Shown here in pieces: positions 1-13,125 of a stretch of DNA of 64,000 bases. Origin of the DNA: Rhodococcus sp. HM1 (lineage in GTDB: Bacteria > Actinomycetota > Actinomycetes > Mycobacteriales > Mycobacteriaceae); the NCBI RefSeq assembly GCF_023218075.1, contig NZ_JALPTB010000032.1, positions 1 to 64,000 on the forward strand. Direction: 5' to 3'. Within the stretch, counting starts at the first letter, position 1. Every line of letters starts with the position of its first letter. A program made the translations under genes and the position numbers. The notes under the pieces were generated by a model. It was not told the origin of the DNA and ran no database searches. It was given only the letters and a program-made list of their open reading frames with translations.

Positions 1-163
1 GGGGTGACACAGTCGAGGACTCGTCCTGCACCCGAAGCGTCGGTGTGGGACACGGTCGAGCCCGCAACATCGCACGATGGTGTGGTGGGTAGCCGTGAGA
101 AACGTGGATCTTCACCGCCTGCCACGTCAGTGGCAGGAAGTATCAGATCTACGAAGACGCTCC
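1..163. other. Window edge downstream of aroE; nothing assigned
   Basis: These bases follow the stop codon of the minus-strand shikimate dehydrogenase and reach the window edge. The open frames here are short and show no recognisable protein. I see no clear hairpin terminator, so the aroE transcript may continue past the edge. Confidence 0.3.
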
Positions 164-997
164 CTACAGTCCGACGGCCTTCGCCATCTCGTCGCGCGGT
201 GCGGGACGGCCCGTGAACTGTTCGACCTGACCGAACGCCTGGTGCAGCAGCATGTACAAGCCGGACACGACGACGCTGCCCCGGGCCTGCGCCGCCGACG
301 CGAGCGGCGTGGGCCACGGGTCGTAGATCGCGTCGAGGATGAACGGGGCGCGCGCCAGAACGTCGGCGAACGGTGCGGCGCCCGCGGCCGGGACGGTCGA
401 CACCAGGGCCCCCGCCTCGGCACACACGTCGCCGAGGCCCGGATCGTCGAATGCGACCCACCGCGGCGTGACCCCGACGGCTTCGGCGCAGTCGAACGTC
501 TCGGTGGCGCGAGCCTCCGACCGGGCGACGACGGTGATCTCCCGAACGCCGAGGGACGCCAGTCCGACGATGGCCGGCCGGGACGTTCCGCCGTTGCCGA
601 CGACGACAGCGGAACGGCCGGTGAGGTCGGTGACGCCGATCGTGCCGAGCGCGCCGGTCACGCCGTCGACGTCGGTGCAGTCGGCACGCCAACCGCTCTG
701 GGTGCGGACGAGGGTGTTCGCCGAGCCGATGGTCACCGCTCGGTCGGTGCGTTCGTCGGCGTAGGCCAATGCCGCGAACTTCCCGGGCATCGTGACCGAC
801 AGGCCGACCCATTCCGGGCCCAGCGAGTCGACGAATGCGGGAAGCTGCTCGCCGGCGCACTCGATCCGGTCGTACGTCCAGTCGGTCAGGCCCAGGGCCC
901 GGTAGGCGGCCAGGTGCAGCAGCGGCGACTTCGAATGCTGGATCGGGCTGCCGAGGACCGCGGCCTTGCGCGCACCGGTCGGGTTGTCATCTACCAC
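164..997 (-). CDS. aroE: Shikimate dehydrogenase (biosynthetic copy)
   Basis: The enzyme reduces 3-dehydroshikimate to shikimate with NADPH in the cytoplasmic aromatic amino acid pathway. The 277-residue protein has the usual length. It opens with the substrate loop GSPIQHSKSP at about residues 16-25. Next comes the catalytic lysine in SVTMPGK, then SANTLV and DCTDVDG carrying the catalytic aspartate. The nucleotide-binding glycine turn reads VVGNGGTSRPA, slightly unlike the usual GAGGA. The start overlaps the end of mltG by 11 bases, so it is the last gene of the alaS-ruvX-mltG-aroE run and is probably translationally coupled. A second, diverged aroE-like gene lies at 54173-55099. Its catabolic-looking context suggests that this first copy is the housekeeping enzyme. 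Confidence 0.93.
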   Translation of the reverse strand: MVDDNPTGARKAAVLGSPIQHSKSPLLHLAAYRALGLTDWTYDRIECAGEQLPAFVDSLGPEWVGLSVTMPGKFAALAYADERTDRAVTIGSANTLVRTQSGWRADCTDVDGVTGALGTIGVTDLTGRSAVVVGNGGTSRPAIVGLASLGVREITVVARSEARATETFDCAEAVGVTPRWVAFDDPGLGDVCAEAGALVSTVPAAGAAPFADVLARAPFILDAIYDPWPTPLASAAQARGSVVVSGLYMLLHQAFGQVEQFTGRPAPRDEMAKAVGL

Positions 998-2846
998 TGT
1001 CGAGAATTCCGCTTTCCAAGGCTCGTTCGGTGTTCACGAGGTGCTCCTCGTAGTTGTCGGCGAACAGGGTCGTGCCCTGCGCGTCGATGGTCACGAAGTA
1101 GATCCAGTCGCCCGGCTCCGGGTTCTCCACGGCCTGCAACGCACCGATGCTCGGCGACGAGATCGGCGTCGCCGGCAGGCCGGGGCTCGCGTAGGTGTTC
1201 CACGGAGTCACCCGTTCCCGGTCCGCATCGGTCGTGGCCAGTTCGGTTTCGTCGAGCGAGTAGTTGACCGTCGAGTCGAACTGCAACGGCATGTCGATCG
1301 CGAGCCGGTTGAGGACCACGCGCGCGACCTTCGTGAAATCCGGAGGGAGCGCTTCACGTTCGACGAGGGACGCCGCGACGAGCAGTTCGTAGGGCGACAG
1401 ACCGGCCTTGGCGGCGGCCTCGGCGATCCCCGTGCGGTCGTACTGCTCGGCGCTGGCCGACACGAGCTTGGCGAGCACCTCGGTGGCGCTGGCGGACGGA
1501 TCGAAATCCCAGCTTCCCGCCGCGATGAGCCCTTCGAGCTGCCGATCACGGTCCGGCACACCGGTGACCGCCTGGCGTGCCCACGCGGGAACTCCGAGCG
1601 CGGCGAGATCGGTGCTCGCGCCGGCTCGGTTGAGTTCGTCGTATGTCAGGCAGTGGGAGGTTCCGCTGTCCTCGTAGCAACTCGCTTCCGCGATCAGCGT
1701 GTAGATCCCCTTGCGGACCGCGCCCGTGTTGACGTCGCGAATGTCGTGCAGCTGGCGGCCTTCGGACACGACCAGCGCACCGACCCGGGATGTCGGATCG
1801 ACAAGTTCGGCGACGGCCTCGACAGCCGGGAGGTTCGTCGCGAGAGCGTAGAAGCCCGGTTGCAGCGAGTTCATCCCGGTGTTCTGCACGGCAGCATTGA
1901 AGAACGCGGACGCGCTGGCGACGACGCCCTTCTCGGCGAGTTCGACGGCGATGTCGTCGGCGGTTTCACCCGAGCGGACCTGCACGATGACGGCCGGACC
2001 GGCGGGGCCGGTGAAGTCCGGGGGCAGGTCGGGACCGACGATCTTCTTGTACACGAAGAAGCCGCCGCCGACGGCGAGGACGAGCAGCAGCGCCACGGCG
2101 AGCGAACCGATGACCCGCCCGCGCTTCTTCCGTGCGCCGGCCTCCCGTTCGTGTGCGCGCCGCGCCGGGGACACGCCCACCGCGGCCGGTTCGGCGCGCT
2201 CGGCGTCGGGCCACGGTGTGGGTTCGTTTTCGTAGGGTGCGGCGTAGGGGTCCTCATCGGCATAGCGGGCTTCCTCGCCGGCACTGTCTCCCCGGCCGTA
2301 GACCTCGGCGCGATCGGCATAGCGATAGCCGCCGACGTACTCGTCGTCGTCGTAGCCGTCGCCCCTGTAGTCGTAGGCGTACCCGTCACCGCTGTAGTCG
2401 GCCTCGGCGGTGCCGACCTGAGAGCCACCGTCGGCGGCGCCGACCTGATAACCACCGTCGGCGGCGCCGACCTGATAGCCACCGTCGGCCGAACCGACCG
2501 CATAACCACCGTCGGAGGTACCGAACGCGTAACCACCCTCAGAGGCGTAGCCACCGTCGGCGGCGCCGACCTGGTATCCACCGTCGGCAGCGCCGACCTG
2601 GTAACCAGCGTCGGCGCTCCCGGTGCTCGGCGGCGGGCCGTCGAACACACCCTCCTCGAAGTGCAGAACCGTCGTCGGTTCGTCGTCGGGGCGTGTTTTC
2701 GGTCGGAGCTCCTGCTCCGGCTCCGAGCGGATTCTGTCGAAGGCGCCACCGACCTTCCGGCGACCGTCCACGGGTTCTTCCCCGAAACCGTCACCGAAGA
2801 AATGCTGCTGTGTTGCCTCGTTGTCGTCGTCGGACCGTCCGGTCAC
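987..2846 (-). CDS. mltG: Endolytic murein transglycosylase MltG with repeat-rich cytoplasmic tail
   Basis: MltG cleaves nascent glycan strands and helps set peptidoglycan chain length at the inner membrane. The 619-residue protein begins at a GTG whose GTGA overlaps the ruvX stop, so I prefer it to upstream alternatives. The first 200 or so residues are cytoplasmic, acidic and low-complexity, with nine-residue repeats of the type [10 protein letters not shown] single membrane span follows ([20 protein letters not shown]). The YceG domain carries the catalytic glutamate in AASLVEREA and the late motif [18 protein letters not shown]. The fold and motifs match the family. The repeat insert is not universal in it and looks lineage-specific. 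Confidence 0.93.
   Translation of the reverse strand: MTGRSDDDNEATQQHFFGDGFGEEPVDGRRKVGGAFDRIRSEPEQELRPKTRPDDEPTTVLHFEEGVFDGPPPSTGSADAGYQVGAADGGYQVGAADGGYASEGGYAFGTSDGGYAVGSADGGYQVGAADGGYQVGAADGGSQVGTAEADYSGDGYAYDYRGDGYDDDEYVGGYRYADRAEVYGRGDSAGEEARYADEDPYAAPYENEPTPWPDAERAEPAAVGVSPARRAHEREAGARKKRGRVIGSLAVALLLVLAVGGGFFVYKKIVGPDLPPDFTGPAGPAVIVQVRSGETADDIAVELAEKGVVASASAFFNAAVQNTGMNSLQPGFYALATNLPAVEAVAELVDPTSRVGALVVSEGRQLHDIRDVNTGAVRKGIYTLIAEASCYEDSGTSHCLTYDELNRAGASTDLAALGVPAWARQAVTGVPDRDRQLEGLIAAGSWDFDPSASATEVLAKLVSASAEQYDRTGIAEAAAKAGLSPYELLVAASLVEREALPPDFTKVARVVLNRLAIDMPLQFDSTVNYSLDETELATTDADRERVTPWNTYASPGLPATPISSPSIGALQAVENPEPGDWIYFVTIDAQGTTLFADNYEEHLVNTERALESGILDSGR
2404..2625 (-). repeat. 27-bp coding tandem repeats in mltG
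   Basis: About eight in-frame copies of a 27-base unit encode nine-residue blocks close to G-A-A-D-G-G-Y-Q-V, with variants such as GTSDGGYAV and one longer block. They sit in the cytoplasmic part of MltG, before the membrane span. Near-identical neighbouring units suggest expansion by slippage, so copy number may vary between strains. Confidence 0.85.
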
Positions 2847-3364
2847 CGGCCACCCCCCTGGTCGCCGTCCTCGGCCACGTTCAAAGCTGCACTCCGCTCG
2901 TCCAACCAACCCTGCAAGATGGCGACGGCCGCGGCCTGGTCGATGACCGGCCGTGCACCGCGCGCGCTGACTCCGCTTTCGCGGAGGGCTCGCGCCGCAG
3001 TGACCGTGGTGAAGCGTTCGTCGGCCATCCGTACGGGAACGTCGGGAAGTTGCCGCCGAAGCCGGCGCGCGAAGTCGCTCGCCAGTTTCGCAGCCTTGCC
3101 GGGCTCACCGCGCAGCGTCTGCGGCAGACCGACGATAACCTCAACGGCTTCGTATTCCATAACGATTTGGATAATGCGCCGGATGTCGGGCGCGTCGGGC
3201 CCGCGGTCCTTGGACCGCGGGACCGTCTCCACCGGAGTCGCGAGGATGCAGTCGGGGTCGCTCGAGGCGACCCCGATCCGGACGCTGCCCACATCGATGC
3301 CGATGCGGCGGCCGCGTCCGGGGTCGTCGTCGCCCGGGCGATCCGGGCCGGCGACTGCCGCCAC
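2843..3364 (-). CDS. ruvX: Holliday junction resolvase-like protein RuvX (YqgF)
   Basis: RuvX is an RNase H-fold nuclease. It has been linked to pre-16S rRNA 5' end processing and, in mycobacteria, to Holliday junction resolution. The 173-residue protein carries the first catalytic aspartate in [15 protein letters not shown]. The segment [16 protein letters not shown] follows, then the late acidic motifs [12 protein letters not shown] and [17 protein letters not shown]. The chosen GTG at 3364 follows the alaS stop by only two bases. The stop overlaps the mltG start as GTGA. The order alaS-ruvX-mltG-aroE is typical of Actinobacteria. Confidence 0.9.
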   Translation of the reverse strand: MAAVAGPDRPGDDDPGRGRRIGIDVGSVRIGVASSDPDCILATPVETVPRSKDRGPDAPDIRRIIQIVMEYEAVEVIVGLPQTLRGEPGKAAKLASDFARRLRRQLPDVPVRMADERFTTVTAARALRESGVSARGARPVIDQAAAVAILQGWLDERSAALNVAEDGDQGGGR

Positions 3365-3366
3365 GG

Positions 3367-6033
<2,667 letters not shown>

Positions 6034-6242
6034 GTCATGGTCCTTCGGGGTCTGGCGGTGTGGTGTGTGCCCGCGGTAGGGCTGCCGACTCCGACGAATC
6101 GGCCATCGTTCAGCTTATCGCGACTTCCGAAGGCGGCGTCGGTCCCCTCACCGGGACCGCCTTTTCCACGGTGAGGCCGGCTCTCTATCCTTTCGGGCAA
6201 GAGAGACATAACGGACTCTCGGTGCCGAAGATTGGAGCATCA

Positions 6243-6485
6243 GTGTCTGGACAGAACGCGCACGGCACGGACACGTGTGACACGGACAGAGGGGTCGCCG
6301 AGCGGGCCCGCACCCTCGCGGACGCACTCGCCGCCTCGCTCGACACGTTATTCGACCACATCGAGACGACCCGGCGCATCCCGGAGCAGGAACTGCAGCG
6401 GCTCACCGAGATCGTGGCCGGCTGGAACGACACCGTAGCGCAGCTCGACGTCGCCGCCCGGCCCGCGGGCGTGACCGCCCTCTAG
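6243..6485 (+). CDS. Small helical hypothetical protein (80 aa)
   Basis: I do not recognise a family. The frame starts at GTG after a good TTGGAG box six bases upstream. It encodes an acidic, largely helical protein; an example segment is [20 protein letters not shown]. There is no signal peptide or membrane span. It lies alone on the plus strand, divergent from alaS and convergent with rarA. Its TAG stop (6483-6485) and the TAG stop of rarA (6484-6482 on the other strand) come from the same palindromic CTAG. The coding-like composition, ribosome binding site and exact stop-to-stop abutment support a real gene. Confidence 0.6.
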   Translation: MSGQNAHGTDTCDTDRGVAERARTLADALAASLDTLFDHIETTRRIPEQELQRLTEIVAGWNDTVAQLDVAARPAGVTAL

Positions 6486-7888
6486 CCACGCACGATGCGC
6501 CGCAGCTTCGGCACCCGCGCTCCCAGTTCCCGTTCCGCGCCGTGCGCGGTGGGCTTGTAGTAGTCCACGCCCACGAGTTCGTCCGGCGGATACTGCTGCG
6601 CCAGGACCCCGTCGGGATGATCGTGCGGATAGCGGTAGCCGATCGCGTTGCCCAGCCCCTGCGCCCCCTTGTAGTGGCCGTCGCGCAGGTGCGGCGGCAC
6701 CGGCCCGGCCCGGCCTGCCTTCACATCCGCGATCGCCGCGCCGAGCGCTGCGGTCACGGCCCCCGACTTCGGTGCCGTCGCGATGTGGATCGTGGCCTGC
6801 GCCAGGGCGAGCTGCGCCTCGGGCATTCCGACCTGCTGCACGACCTGCGCGGCAGCGACCGCGGTCTGCAGGGCGGTCGGATCCGCCATACCCACCTCTT
6901 CACTCGCCTGGATCATCAGCCGCCGCGCGATGAACCGGGGGTCCTCCCCCGCGACGATCATCCGCGCCAGATAGTGCAGTGCCGCGTCGACGTCCGAGCC
7001 GCGCAGCGACTTGATGAAGGCGCTGGCCACGTCGTAGTGCTGGTCGCCGTCGCGGTCGTAGCGGACCGCGGCCTTGTCGATGCTCGATTCGACGGTCGGC
7101 AGATCGATGACCGCGTCGCCGCCGGCAGCCCGATCCACCGCCGTCTCGGCCGACGCCTCGAGTGCCGTCAGCGCCCGCCGAGCGTCACCGCCGGCGAGCC
7201 GCACCAGGTGATCGAGCGCATCGTCGGTGATCGCGACCGTGTCGGCGAGCCCGCGCGGATCGGTGCGGGCACGTTCGAGCAGGGCGCGGATGTCCTCGGG
7301 CGAGAGCGGCTGCAACTGCAGCACCAGCGACCGCGACAGCAGCGGCGCGACCACGGAGAACGACGGGTTCTCGGTGGTGGCCGCGACGAGCAGCACGATG
7401 CGGTTCTCGACGGCGGCCAGCAGGGCGTCCTGCTGGGTCTTCGAGAACCGGTGGACCTCGTCGATGAACAGCACGGTCTGCTCGCCCTGGGCAAGCCGAC
7501 GCCTCGCGAGTTCGATCACGCCGCGCACGTCCTTGACGCCGGCCGAGAGCGCGGACAACGCCTCGAATCTGCGGCCGGTGGCCCCGGAGATCAGCGAGGC
7601 GAGCGTGGTCTTGCCGGTGCCGGGCGGCCCGTAGAGCACGACGGACGCCGCGCCCGAACCCTCCACCAGCCGTCGCAGCGGCGCCCCCGGCGCGAGCAGG
7701 TGCTGTTGCCCGACGACCTCGTCGAGACTGCGCGGGCGCATCCGGGCCGCGAGCGGTGCGCCCGGGCCGCTGGGCCCGAGGTTCGCGCGTCGGATCGACG
7801 GCTCGGGTTCCGGTTCCGGCGCCGTCGGCGCCTCGAACAGGGCATCCGGAGAAGCGGCAGGATCGTCCGCCCCGAAGAGATCACTCAC
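6482..7888 (-). CDS. rarA: Replication-associated recombination ATPase RarA (MgsA)
   Basis: RarA is a clamp-loader-like AAA+ ATPase that acts at stalled replication forks. The 468-residue protein has a short disordered N-terminus rich in proline and glutamate, then [17 protein letters not shown]. The Walker A motif is [11 protein letters not shown] near residue 85, and the Walker B motif is [10 protein letters not shown]. The sensor segment is [11 protein letters not shown]. The C-terminal tetramerisation region holds [17 protein letters not shown] chose GTG 7888. A TAGCGT hexamer ends eight bases upstream of it, so the message may be leaderless. GTG 7894 is an alternative adding two residues. 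Confidence 0.93.
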   Translation of the reverse strand: MSDLFGADDPAASPDALFEAPTAPEPEPEPSIRRANLGPSGPGAPLAARMRPRSLDEVVGQQHLLAPGAPLRRLVEGSGAASVVLYGPPGTGKTTLASLISGATGRRFEALSALSAGVKDVRGVIELARRRLAQGEQTVLFIDEVHRFSKTQQDALLAAVENRIVLLVAATTENPSFSVVAPLLSRSLVLQLQPLSPEDIRALLERARTDPRGLADTVAITDDALDHLVRLAGGDARRALTALEASAETAVDRAAGGDAVIDLPTVESSIDKAAVRYDRDGDQHYDVASAFIKSLRGSDVDAALHYLARMIVAGEDPRFIARRLMIQASEEVGMADPTALQTAVAAAQVVQQVGMPEAQLALAQATIHIATAPKSGAVTAALGAAIADVKAGRAGPVPPHLRDGHYKGAQGLGNAIGYRYPHDHPDGVLAQQYPPDELVGVDYYKPTAHGAERELGARVPKLRRIVRG

Positions 7889-8005
7889 GCCCACGACGCT
7901 ACAAGGCCCGGCGGACACGCGGCACGGGCCGCCACCGCGCGTGAACATCGGGGATACCCGTGTGTCGGTCTTTACCTCGACCCGAGGGTGTGGTCGGATC
8001 GGCCG

Positions 8006-9667
8006 GTGCCCCCTACTTCGCCAGGCCCGCGGGTTCCCAGGCGGGTTGTGCTGCGTTCCGGCGCGATCGCCGTCGGCGTCGCCGCTTTCGGGACGTCCGT
8101 TCCCGCGTCGGCAGTCCCGGCTGCGTTCGCGCACGGCATCGCCTCCGGAGATCCGCTTCCCGACCGGGTGATCCTGTGGACCCGGGTCACCCCGTCCCCC
8201 GAGTCGACGCCCGGCTCCGGGCTGGGCCCGGACACCGCGGTGCGCTGGGAAGTCGCGTCCGACGAGAGTTTCCGCGAGGTGACCGCGTCCGGCACGGTCA
8301 CCGCGACCGCGGCGGACGACCACACCGTGAAGGTCGACGCGACCGGTCTCGACCCGGACACCACCTATTTCTATCGGTTCACCGTGCTCGGATCCGGTGC
8401 GGTCTCCCCGATCGGGCGGACCCGCACGGCTCCCGGCGACGACACCAGCCCCGATCGGCTCCGGTTCGGTGTCGTCTCGTGCGCGAACTGGGAGGACGGC
8501 TACTTCTCCGCGTACCGGCACCTCGCGGCCCGCACGGATCTCGACGCGATCGTGCACCTCGGCGACTATCTGTACGAGTACGCGACCGGCGAGTTCGCGC
8601 CGCGCAGCGGGCCGGTGCGACGCCATGCGCCGCTGCACGAGACCGTCACGCTCACCGACTACCGCATCCGGCACGGCGAGTACAAGACCGATCCGGACGT
8701 TCAGGCGCTGCACGCGCGGCTGCCGTGGATCGTCACGTGGGACGATCACGAATCCGCGGACAATGCCTGGTCCGGCGGCGCCGAGAACCACGAGCCCGCG
8801 ATCGAAGGCTCCTGGGCCGATCGCATCGCCGCGTCCCGCCGCGCGTACCTGGAATGGATGCCGGTGCGGACCACGGGCGCGGACCCGCGGTTGTATCGGC
8901 GGCTGCGGTTCGGTGACCTGGCGGAACTGTCGATGCTGGATCTGCGCAGCTACCGATCCGCGCAGGCCCACTTCGGTTCGGGCGTGCGGGCGGTCGAAGA
9001 CCCGGCCCGCACGATCACCGGTGCCGAGCAGATGGCCTGGCTGACCGCCGGGATCACCAGCTCCCCCACGCGCTGGCAGCTCGTCGGCAATCCGGTGATG
9101 TTCTCACCGCTGCTGGTGCCACCACTCGATGCGCACACGACGGCTGCGTTGACCGAGCTCCTGGGCGTCCCCTCGACCGGAGTTCCCGTCAACCTGGACC
9201 AGTGGGACGGATACGCCGCCGACCGCCGTCGGGTGCTCGACGCGATCACCGCGGCCGGGCGCCGCAACGTCGTGTTCCTCACCGGTGACATCCACACGTC
9301 GTGGGCGTGCGACGTCCCGGTCGATCCGGCCGCCTATCCGGCGGCGGGCACCGCCGCGACCGAACTGGTCGTCACGTCGGTGACCTCGCAGAACATCGAC
9401 GATCTTCTCGGCATCCCGCCGCGCACGTCCTCTCCCGGCATCGAGTCGGCGATCCGCGAGCTCAACCGTCACGTGCGCTATGTGGAACTCGACTCGCACG
9501 GTTTCGCGGTCCTCGACGTCACGCCCGACGCCGTGCAGATGGACTGGATGTACGTGCTGGATCGGGCAGATCCGGCGACCCCTGCGCGGTACGGCGCGAG
9601 CATGCGGGTGGCCGCCGGGTCGGCTCGCGTCGAGCCGGCGGCCCCACTGGGCGATGTCGTGCGCTGA
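8006..9667 (+). CDS. phoD: PhoD-type alkaline phosphatase/phosphodiesterase, Tat-exported
   Basis: PhoD enzymes release phosphate from phosphomonoesters and diesters outside the cell, using calcium and iron. The 553-residue protein starts with a twin-arginine segment ([11 protein letters not shown], then a hydrophobic stretch ending PASAVPAA), as expected for Tat export of a folded metalloenzyme. An N-terminal beta domain ([21 protein letters not shown]) precedes the metallophosphatase core. The core carries [46 protein letters not shown] and [11 protein letters not shown]. Start choice is uncertain; GTG 7990 would add a few residues. No Pho box was identified. Confidence 0.9.
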   Translation: MPPTSPGPRVPRRVVLRSGAIAVGVAAFGTSVPASAVPAAFAHGIASGDPLPDRVILWTRVTPSPESTPGSGLGPDTAVRWEVASDESFREVTASGTVTATAADDHTVKVDATGLDPDTTYFYRFTVLGSGAVSPIGRTRTAPGDDTSPDRLRFGVVSCANWEDGYFSAYRHLAARTDLDAIVHLGDYLYEYATGEFAPRSGPVRRHAPLHETVTLTDYRIRHGEYKTDPDVQALHARLPWIVTWDDHESADNAWSGGAENHEPAIEGSWADRIAASRRAYLEWMPVRTTGADPRLYRRLRFGDLAELSMLDLRSYRSAQAHFGSGVRAVEDPARTITGAEQMAWLTAGITSSPTRWQLVGNPVMFSPLLVPPLDAHTTAALTELLGVPSTGVPVNLDQWDGYAADRRRVLDAITAAGRRNVVFLTGDIHTSWACDVPVDPAAYPAAGTAATELVVTSVTSQNIDDLLGIPPRTSSPGIESAIRELNRHVRYVELDSHGFAVLDVTPDAVQMDWMYVLDRADPATPARYGASMRVAAGSARVEPAAPLGDVVR

Positions 9668-9692
9668 CGAGCGCCTGACGTACGCGCCCTGT

Positions 9693-10862
9693 CTAGACGT
9701 CCTCGCGACGACCCCGGATGCACGCCAACACGTCGTTCGCGTGCTCGGCGACGTCGTCGTGTCCGGTAGCGGCGGCGAAACCGGCGAGCAGCGACCACCG
9801 CGCCTCGAGCGCATCGAGCCGGTGCACCGACAGCTGGTGTGTCCGCACCGACGCGATCCGGGCGTGGTCCTCGGGGAGGTACAGCTCGGTGCTCAGCCAC
9901 ACGCAGGCGAGCTGCGCGTCGAGCAGACGCGTGACGAACACTTCGTCGAACGCCAGCTGCGGCCACATCGCCACGACCTCGGCGCGCCACGCGTCCGCCA
10001 TCGCCCGGACCCGGTCGGGGGTCAGCGGTGCGGTGCACAGGCAGGCGGGGAACGAGGTGAGCGCGTAGGCGATGTCGAGGGTGGCGTCCCGGAAGCCGCC
10101 CCACTCGTAGTCGAGGAACTGCACGCCTTCGTCGCCGACGACGATGTTGTCGGGGCACAGCTCCGACGGGCTGAAGGCCCGGAACCGTCCGCCGGTGAAC
10201 AGGTTGGCGGCCCGGTCCGCACGGTCGAGCACGGACTGCGGGACGGTGAGCCCGAAGTCGCGGGCGAGCAGGTCGGGCACCGCGCGGATGGCCTGCACCG
10301 CCTGCTGGGCCATCACGTCCGCACAATTGCCGATGTCGGCGCGGCGCAGCAGCGCGGCGAAGTCCTCTTCGCGGCCAACGGTCGCGGCGTGCATGCGGCC
10401 GAGGGCCTGCGCCAGGGCCATCAGGGTGTTGCCGACGGTGTCGGCGTCGCCGCTGCGCAGCAGCGAGGCGAGCGGGGTCGCGTCGCCGAGATCGCTGAGA
10501 ACGAGCAGGCGGGTTTCGAAATCGTAGGCGAGCAGTTCGGCACCGGGCCGGTTGTCCTTCGCGAGGGCGGTCGCGAACTGGTAGGACACCGCCTCACGCA
10601 GGAACGCGACCTCCTCGTCGGTTTCGGCGCCGCGGAAGTCGACGTGTCCGATACCGCGGGTGCGCGGCAGTTGCTTGAGGACCAGGGTCCGGGGAAGCGA
10701 GAAGGGGTTGGCCGCGACTCGCACGCGGAGGACGGTGGAGAGGCCGCTGCCACCCAGGTCCACGGGGTCGGCGAGGGTCACCGGCGCACCGGTGCGCCGG
10801 GTGAGCAGCTTCTCCGCCGCCTGAACAACCTCTGAAATGGGGTCTGCCAATGTTGCAGTCAT
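9693..10862 (-). CDS. Aminoglycoside phosphotransferase-fold protein with altered catalytic loop
   Basis: The 389-residue protein has the APH/choline-kinase fold. The N-lobe contains TLVLKQLPRT with the ATP-binding lysine. The C-lobe has the metal-binding aspartate in QFLDYEWGGFRDATLDIAYA. The usual catalytic loop H-G-D-x-x-x-x-N is replaced by PSELCPDN, so His and Gly are missing and the catalytic Asp position is Glu. It may be an inactive or unusual kinase, perhaps acting on a lipid or sugar; the substrate cannot be read. ATG 10862 was chosen over an upstream in-frame start because the extension looks non-coding. It sits alone between phoD (convergent) and aspS (upstream, same strand). Confidence 0.75.
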   Translation of the reverse strand: MTATLADPISEVVQAAEKLLTRRTGAPVTLADPVDLGGSGLSTVLRVRVAANPFSLPRTLVLKQLPRTRGIGHVDFRGAETDEEVAFLREAVSYQFATALAKDNRPGAELLAYDFETRLLVLSDLGDATPLASLLRSGDADTVGNTLMALAQALGRMHAATVGREEDFAALLRRADIGNCADVMAQQAVQAIRAVPDLLARDFGLTVPQSVLDRADRAANLFTGGRFRAFSPSELCPDNIVVGDEGVQFLDYEWGGFRDATLDIAYALTSFPACLCTAPLTPDRVRAMADAWRAEVVAMWPQLAFDEVFVTRLLDAQLACVWLSTELYLPEDHARIASVRTHQLSVHRLDALEARWSLLAGFAAATGHDDVAEHANDVLACIRGRREDV

Positions 10863-11035
10863 CGCCTCACAATCTACCTGGTGTGAGGCTCGGGCAGGTC
10901 CTGCAGAAGTCTCGATCCGACTAGGACCTAAGGTTCGAAGGACACGGAACGGACGCACGATTCCGCAGGTCCGTCACGGTCGACGCTCCGGCGGACGGAA
11001 CGACGGATCCGGCCGGTCGAGGTCCGGATTGCCCG

Positions 11036-11078
11036 GGTCCGTGGCGTGTCGGCGCAGGACGTCGACACGCCACGGACC
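11036..11078. terminator. 15-bp perfect hairpin after aspS
   Basis: The arms 11036-11050 and 11064-11078 pair perfectly over 15 bases with a 13-base loop. The hairpin lies about 100 bases downstream of the aspS stop on the minus strand. There is no U-run, so it may act as a weak terminator or as an RNA 3'-end stabiliser. Its plus-strand right arm merges into the tandem repeat beside it. Confidence 0.6.
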
Positions 11079-11142
11079 GGCAGGTCCCAGGGGGCACGGA
11101 CCGGCAGGTCCCAGGGGGCACGGACCGGAAGGTTCCAGCGGT
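11071..11142. repeat. 24-bp tandem repeat, three copies
   Basis: Two identical 24-base units (11071-11094 and 11095-11118) are followed by a diverged third (about 11119-11142). Each contains the core CACGGACCGG, and the first copy also supplies part of the right arm of the adjacent hairpin. The array lies between aspS and the phosphotransferase-like gene and is not coding in any convincing frame. Confidence 0.8.
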
Positions 11143-11176
11143 ACGGCCCCGAGGTCCCGGCGCGGACCGGTCGCTT

Positions 11177-12985
11177 CTACTGGGCCGAGATCGCGGAATC
11201 GTCCTTCTTCGCCGCGTCCTTCTTCGGCTCGGGCTTGAAGTCCATGCCGGACTCCTTGCGCTGGGCCTCGCTGATCGGGGCGGGCGCGTCGGTCAGCGGG
11301 TCGACGCCGCCGCCGGACTTCGGGAACGCGATGACCTCGCGGATCGAGTCCACTCCGGCGAGCAGGGCCGTGATGCGGTCCCACCCGAACGCGATGCCAC
11401 CGTGCGGCGGGGCGCCGTACTTGAAGGCGTCGAGCAGGAAGCCGAACTGCTCCTGCGCCTCCTCCTCCGAGATGCCCATGACCTTGAAGACGCGTTCCTG
11501 CACGTCGGGGCGGTGGATACGGATCGAGCCGCCACCGATCTCGTTGCCGTTGCAGACGATGTCGTAGGCGTAGGCCAGGGCTGAGCCGGGATCGGTGTCG
11601 AAGGTGTCGAGGAACTCGGGCTTCGGCGAGGTGAACGCGTGGTGCACCGCCGTCCACGCGGACGAGCCGAGCGCGACGTCGCCGGACGCGGTGGCATCGG
11701 CGGCGGGCTCGAACAGCGGCGCGTCGACGATCCACACGAACGCCCATGCCTTGGGGTCGATCAGGTCGAGCTTGCGGGCGATCTCGCCGCGCGCGGCGCC
11801 CAGCAGCGCGCGCATCGGCTTGGTGGCGCCGGCGGCGAAGAAGATACAGTCGCCGGGCTTCGCGCCGACGTGGTCGCAGAGGCCGGCGCGCTCGGCGTCG
11901 GTGAGGTTCTTCGCGACCGGACCGGAGAGTTCGCCGTCTTCGCCGACCAGGACGTAGGCCAGACCCTTCGCGCCGCGCTGCTTGGCCCATTCCTGCCAGG
12001 CGTCGAGCTGGCGGCGGGGCTGGCTCGCGCCGCCCGGCATGACGACGGCGCCGACGTACTCGGCCTGGAACACCCGGAAGGTGGTGTCCTTGAAGAAGTC
12101 CTTGCATTCGACCAGTTCGATGTCGAACCGCAGATCCGGCTTGTCGGAACCGAACCGGCGCATCGCCTCGGCGTAGGTCATGCGGGGGATCGGAGTCTGG
12201 AGTTCGAAGTCCACGAGCCGCCACAGGGCGTGCAGGATCTCCTCGGCCAGCAGGATCACGTCCTCCTGGGTCACGAAGGCCATCTCGACGTCGAGCTGGG
12301 TGAACTCGGGCTGGCGATCGGCGCGGAAGTCCTCGTCGCGGTAGCAGCGGGCGATCTGGTAGTACCGCTCGATGCCGCCGACCATGAGCAGCTGCTTGAA
12401 CAGCTGCGGGCTCTGCGGGAGTGCGTAGAAGTTGCCGGGCTGCAGGCGCGCGGGCACGACGAAGTCGCGGGCGCCCTCGGGCGTGGAGCGCGTCAGCGTG
12501 GGCGTCTCGACCTCGACGAACGAGTGGTGCGCCAGGACCGCGCGGGCCGCGGCGTTGACCTTGCTGCGCAGGCGGATGGCCTTGCCCGGTCCTTCGCGAC
12601 GCAGATCGAGGTAGCGGTACTTCAGGCGCGCTTCCTCACCGGCCTGGTCGTCGAGCTGGAACGGCAGCGGCGCAGCCTCGTTGAGCACCTCGAGCTTGGT
12701 CGCGTTGACCTCGATGGCACCGGTCGGAATGTCGAAGTTCTGGTTGCCGTCGGGCCGCACCTCGACCACACCGGTGACCTTGACGCAGAACTCGGCGCGC
12801 AGGCGGTGGGCCTGTTCGAGAACCGCGGCGTCGCGGAAGACGACCTGGGAGACACCGGATGCGTCACGCAGGTCGATGAAGATCACCCCGCCGTGGTCGC
12901 GCCGCCGGGCAACCCAACCGGTGAGGGTGACGGACTGCTCGGCGTGCTCGGCTCGCAACGAGCCGGCGAGATGGGTGCGCAGCAC
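11177..12985 (-). CDS. aspS: Aspartyl-tRNA synthetase
   Basis: AspRS charges tRNA-Asp. In Actinobacteria it is often a non-discriminating enzyme that feeds the amidotransferase route to Asn-tRNA. The 602-residue protein has the N-terminal OB-fold anticodon domain ([20 protein letters not shown]). The class II core follows: motif 2 in [20 protein letters not shown], and motif 3 with the glycine and arginine of [10 protein letters not shown]. The large GAD insertion of bacterial AspRS lies between. GTG 12985 is preceded by AAAGGAA and starts [10 protein letters not shown], matching family starts better than the longer frame. A possible minus-strand -10 element (TAGGAT) lies at 13035-13030. Confidence 0.97.
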   Translation of the reverse strand: MLRTHLAGSLRAEHAEQSVTLTGWVARRRDHGGVIFIDLRDASGVSQVVFRDAAVLEQAHRLRAEFCVKVTGVVEVRPDGNQNFDIPTGAIEVNATKLEVLNEAAPLPFQLDDQAGEEARLKYRYLDLRREGPGKAIRLRSKVNAAARAVLAHHSFVEVETPTLTRSTPEGARDFVVPARLQPGNFYALPQSPQLFKQLLMVGGIERYYQIARCYRDEDFRADRQPEFTQLDVEMAFVTQEDVILLAEEILHALWRLVDFELQTPIPRMTYAEAMRRFGSDKPDLRFDIELVECKDFFKDTTFRVFQAEYVGAVVMPGGASQPRRQLDAWQEWAKQRGAKGLAYVLVGEDGELSGPVAKNLTDAERAGLCDHVGAKPGDCIFFAAGATKPMRALLGAARGEIARKLDLIDPKAWAFVWIVDAPLFEPAADATASGDVALGSSAWTAVHHAFTSPKPEFLDTFDTDPGSALAYAYDIVCNGNEIGGGSIRIHRPDVQERVFKVMGISEEEAQEQFGFLLDAFKYGAPPHGGIAFGWDRITALLAGVDSIREVIAFPKSGGGVDPLTDAPAPISEAQRKESGMDFKPEPKKDAAKKDDSAISAQ

Positions 12986-13125
12986 GGAATTCCTTTCGAA
13001 ATGATCAACGAGGTTCTTCGTCGGCTGTAATCCTACGAAAGACACGAGGGCGACGAGGACACCCGTACCCGATTCGACGTGCCAAGCTTGTGCGGCTGTA
13101 GCACCTGCAACAAGAAGGCGATGCG

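Noticed and set aside
77-1267. Long plus-strand open frame over aroE and mltG
   Set aside because: It is the antisense shadow of two well-supported genes. The protein is rich in Arg and Gly and has no domain.
6542-8005. Plus-strand extension of the PhoD frame across rarA
   Set aside because: It reads antisense to RarA. The Tat signal peptide places the true start near 8006.
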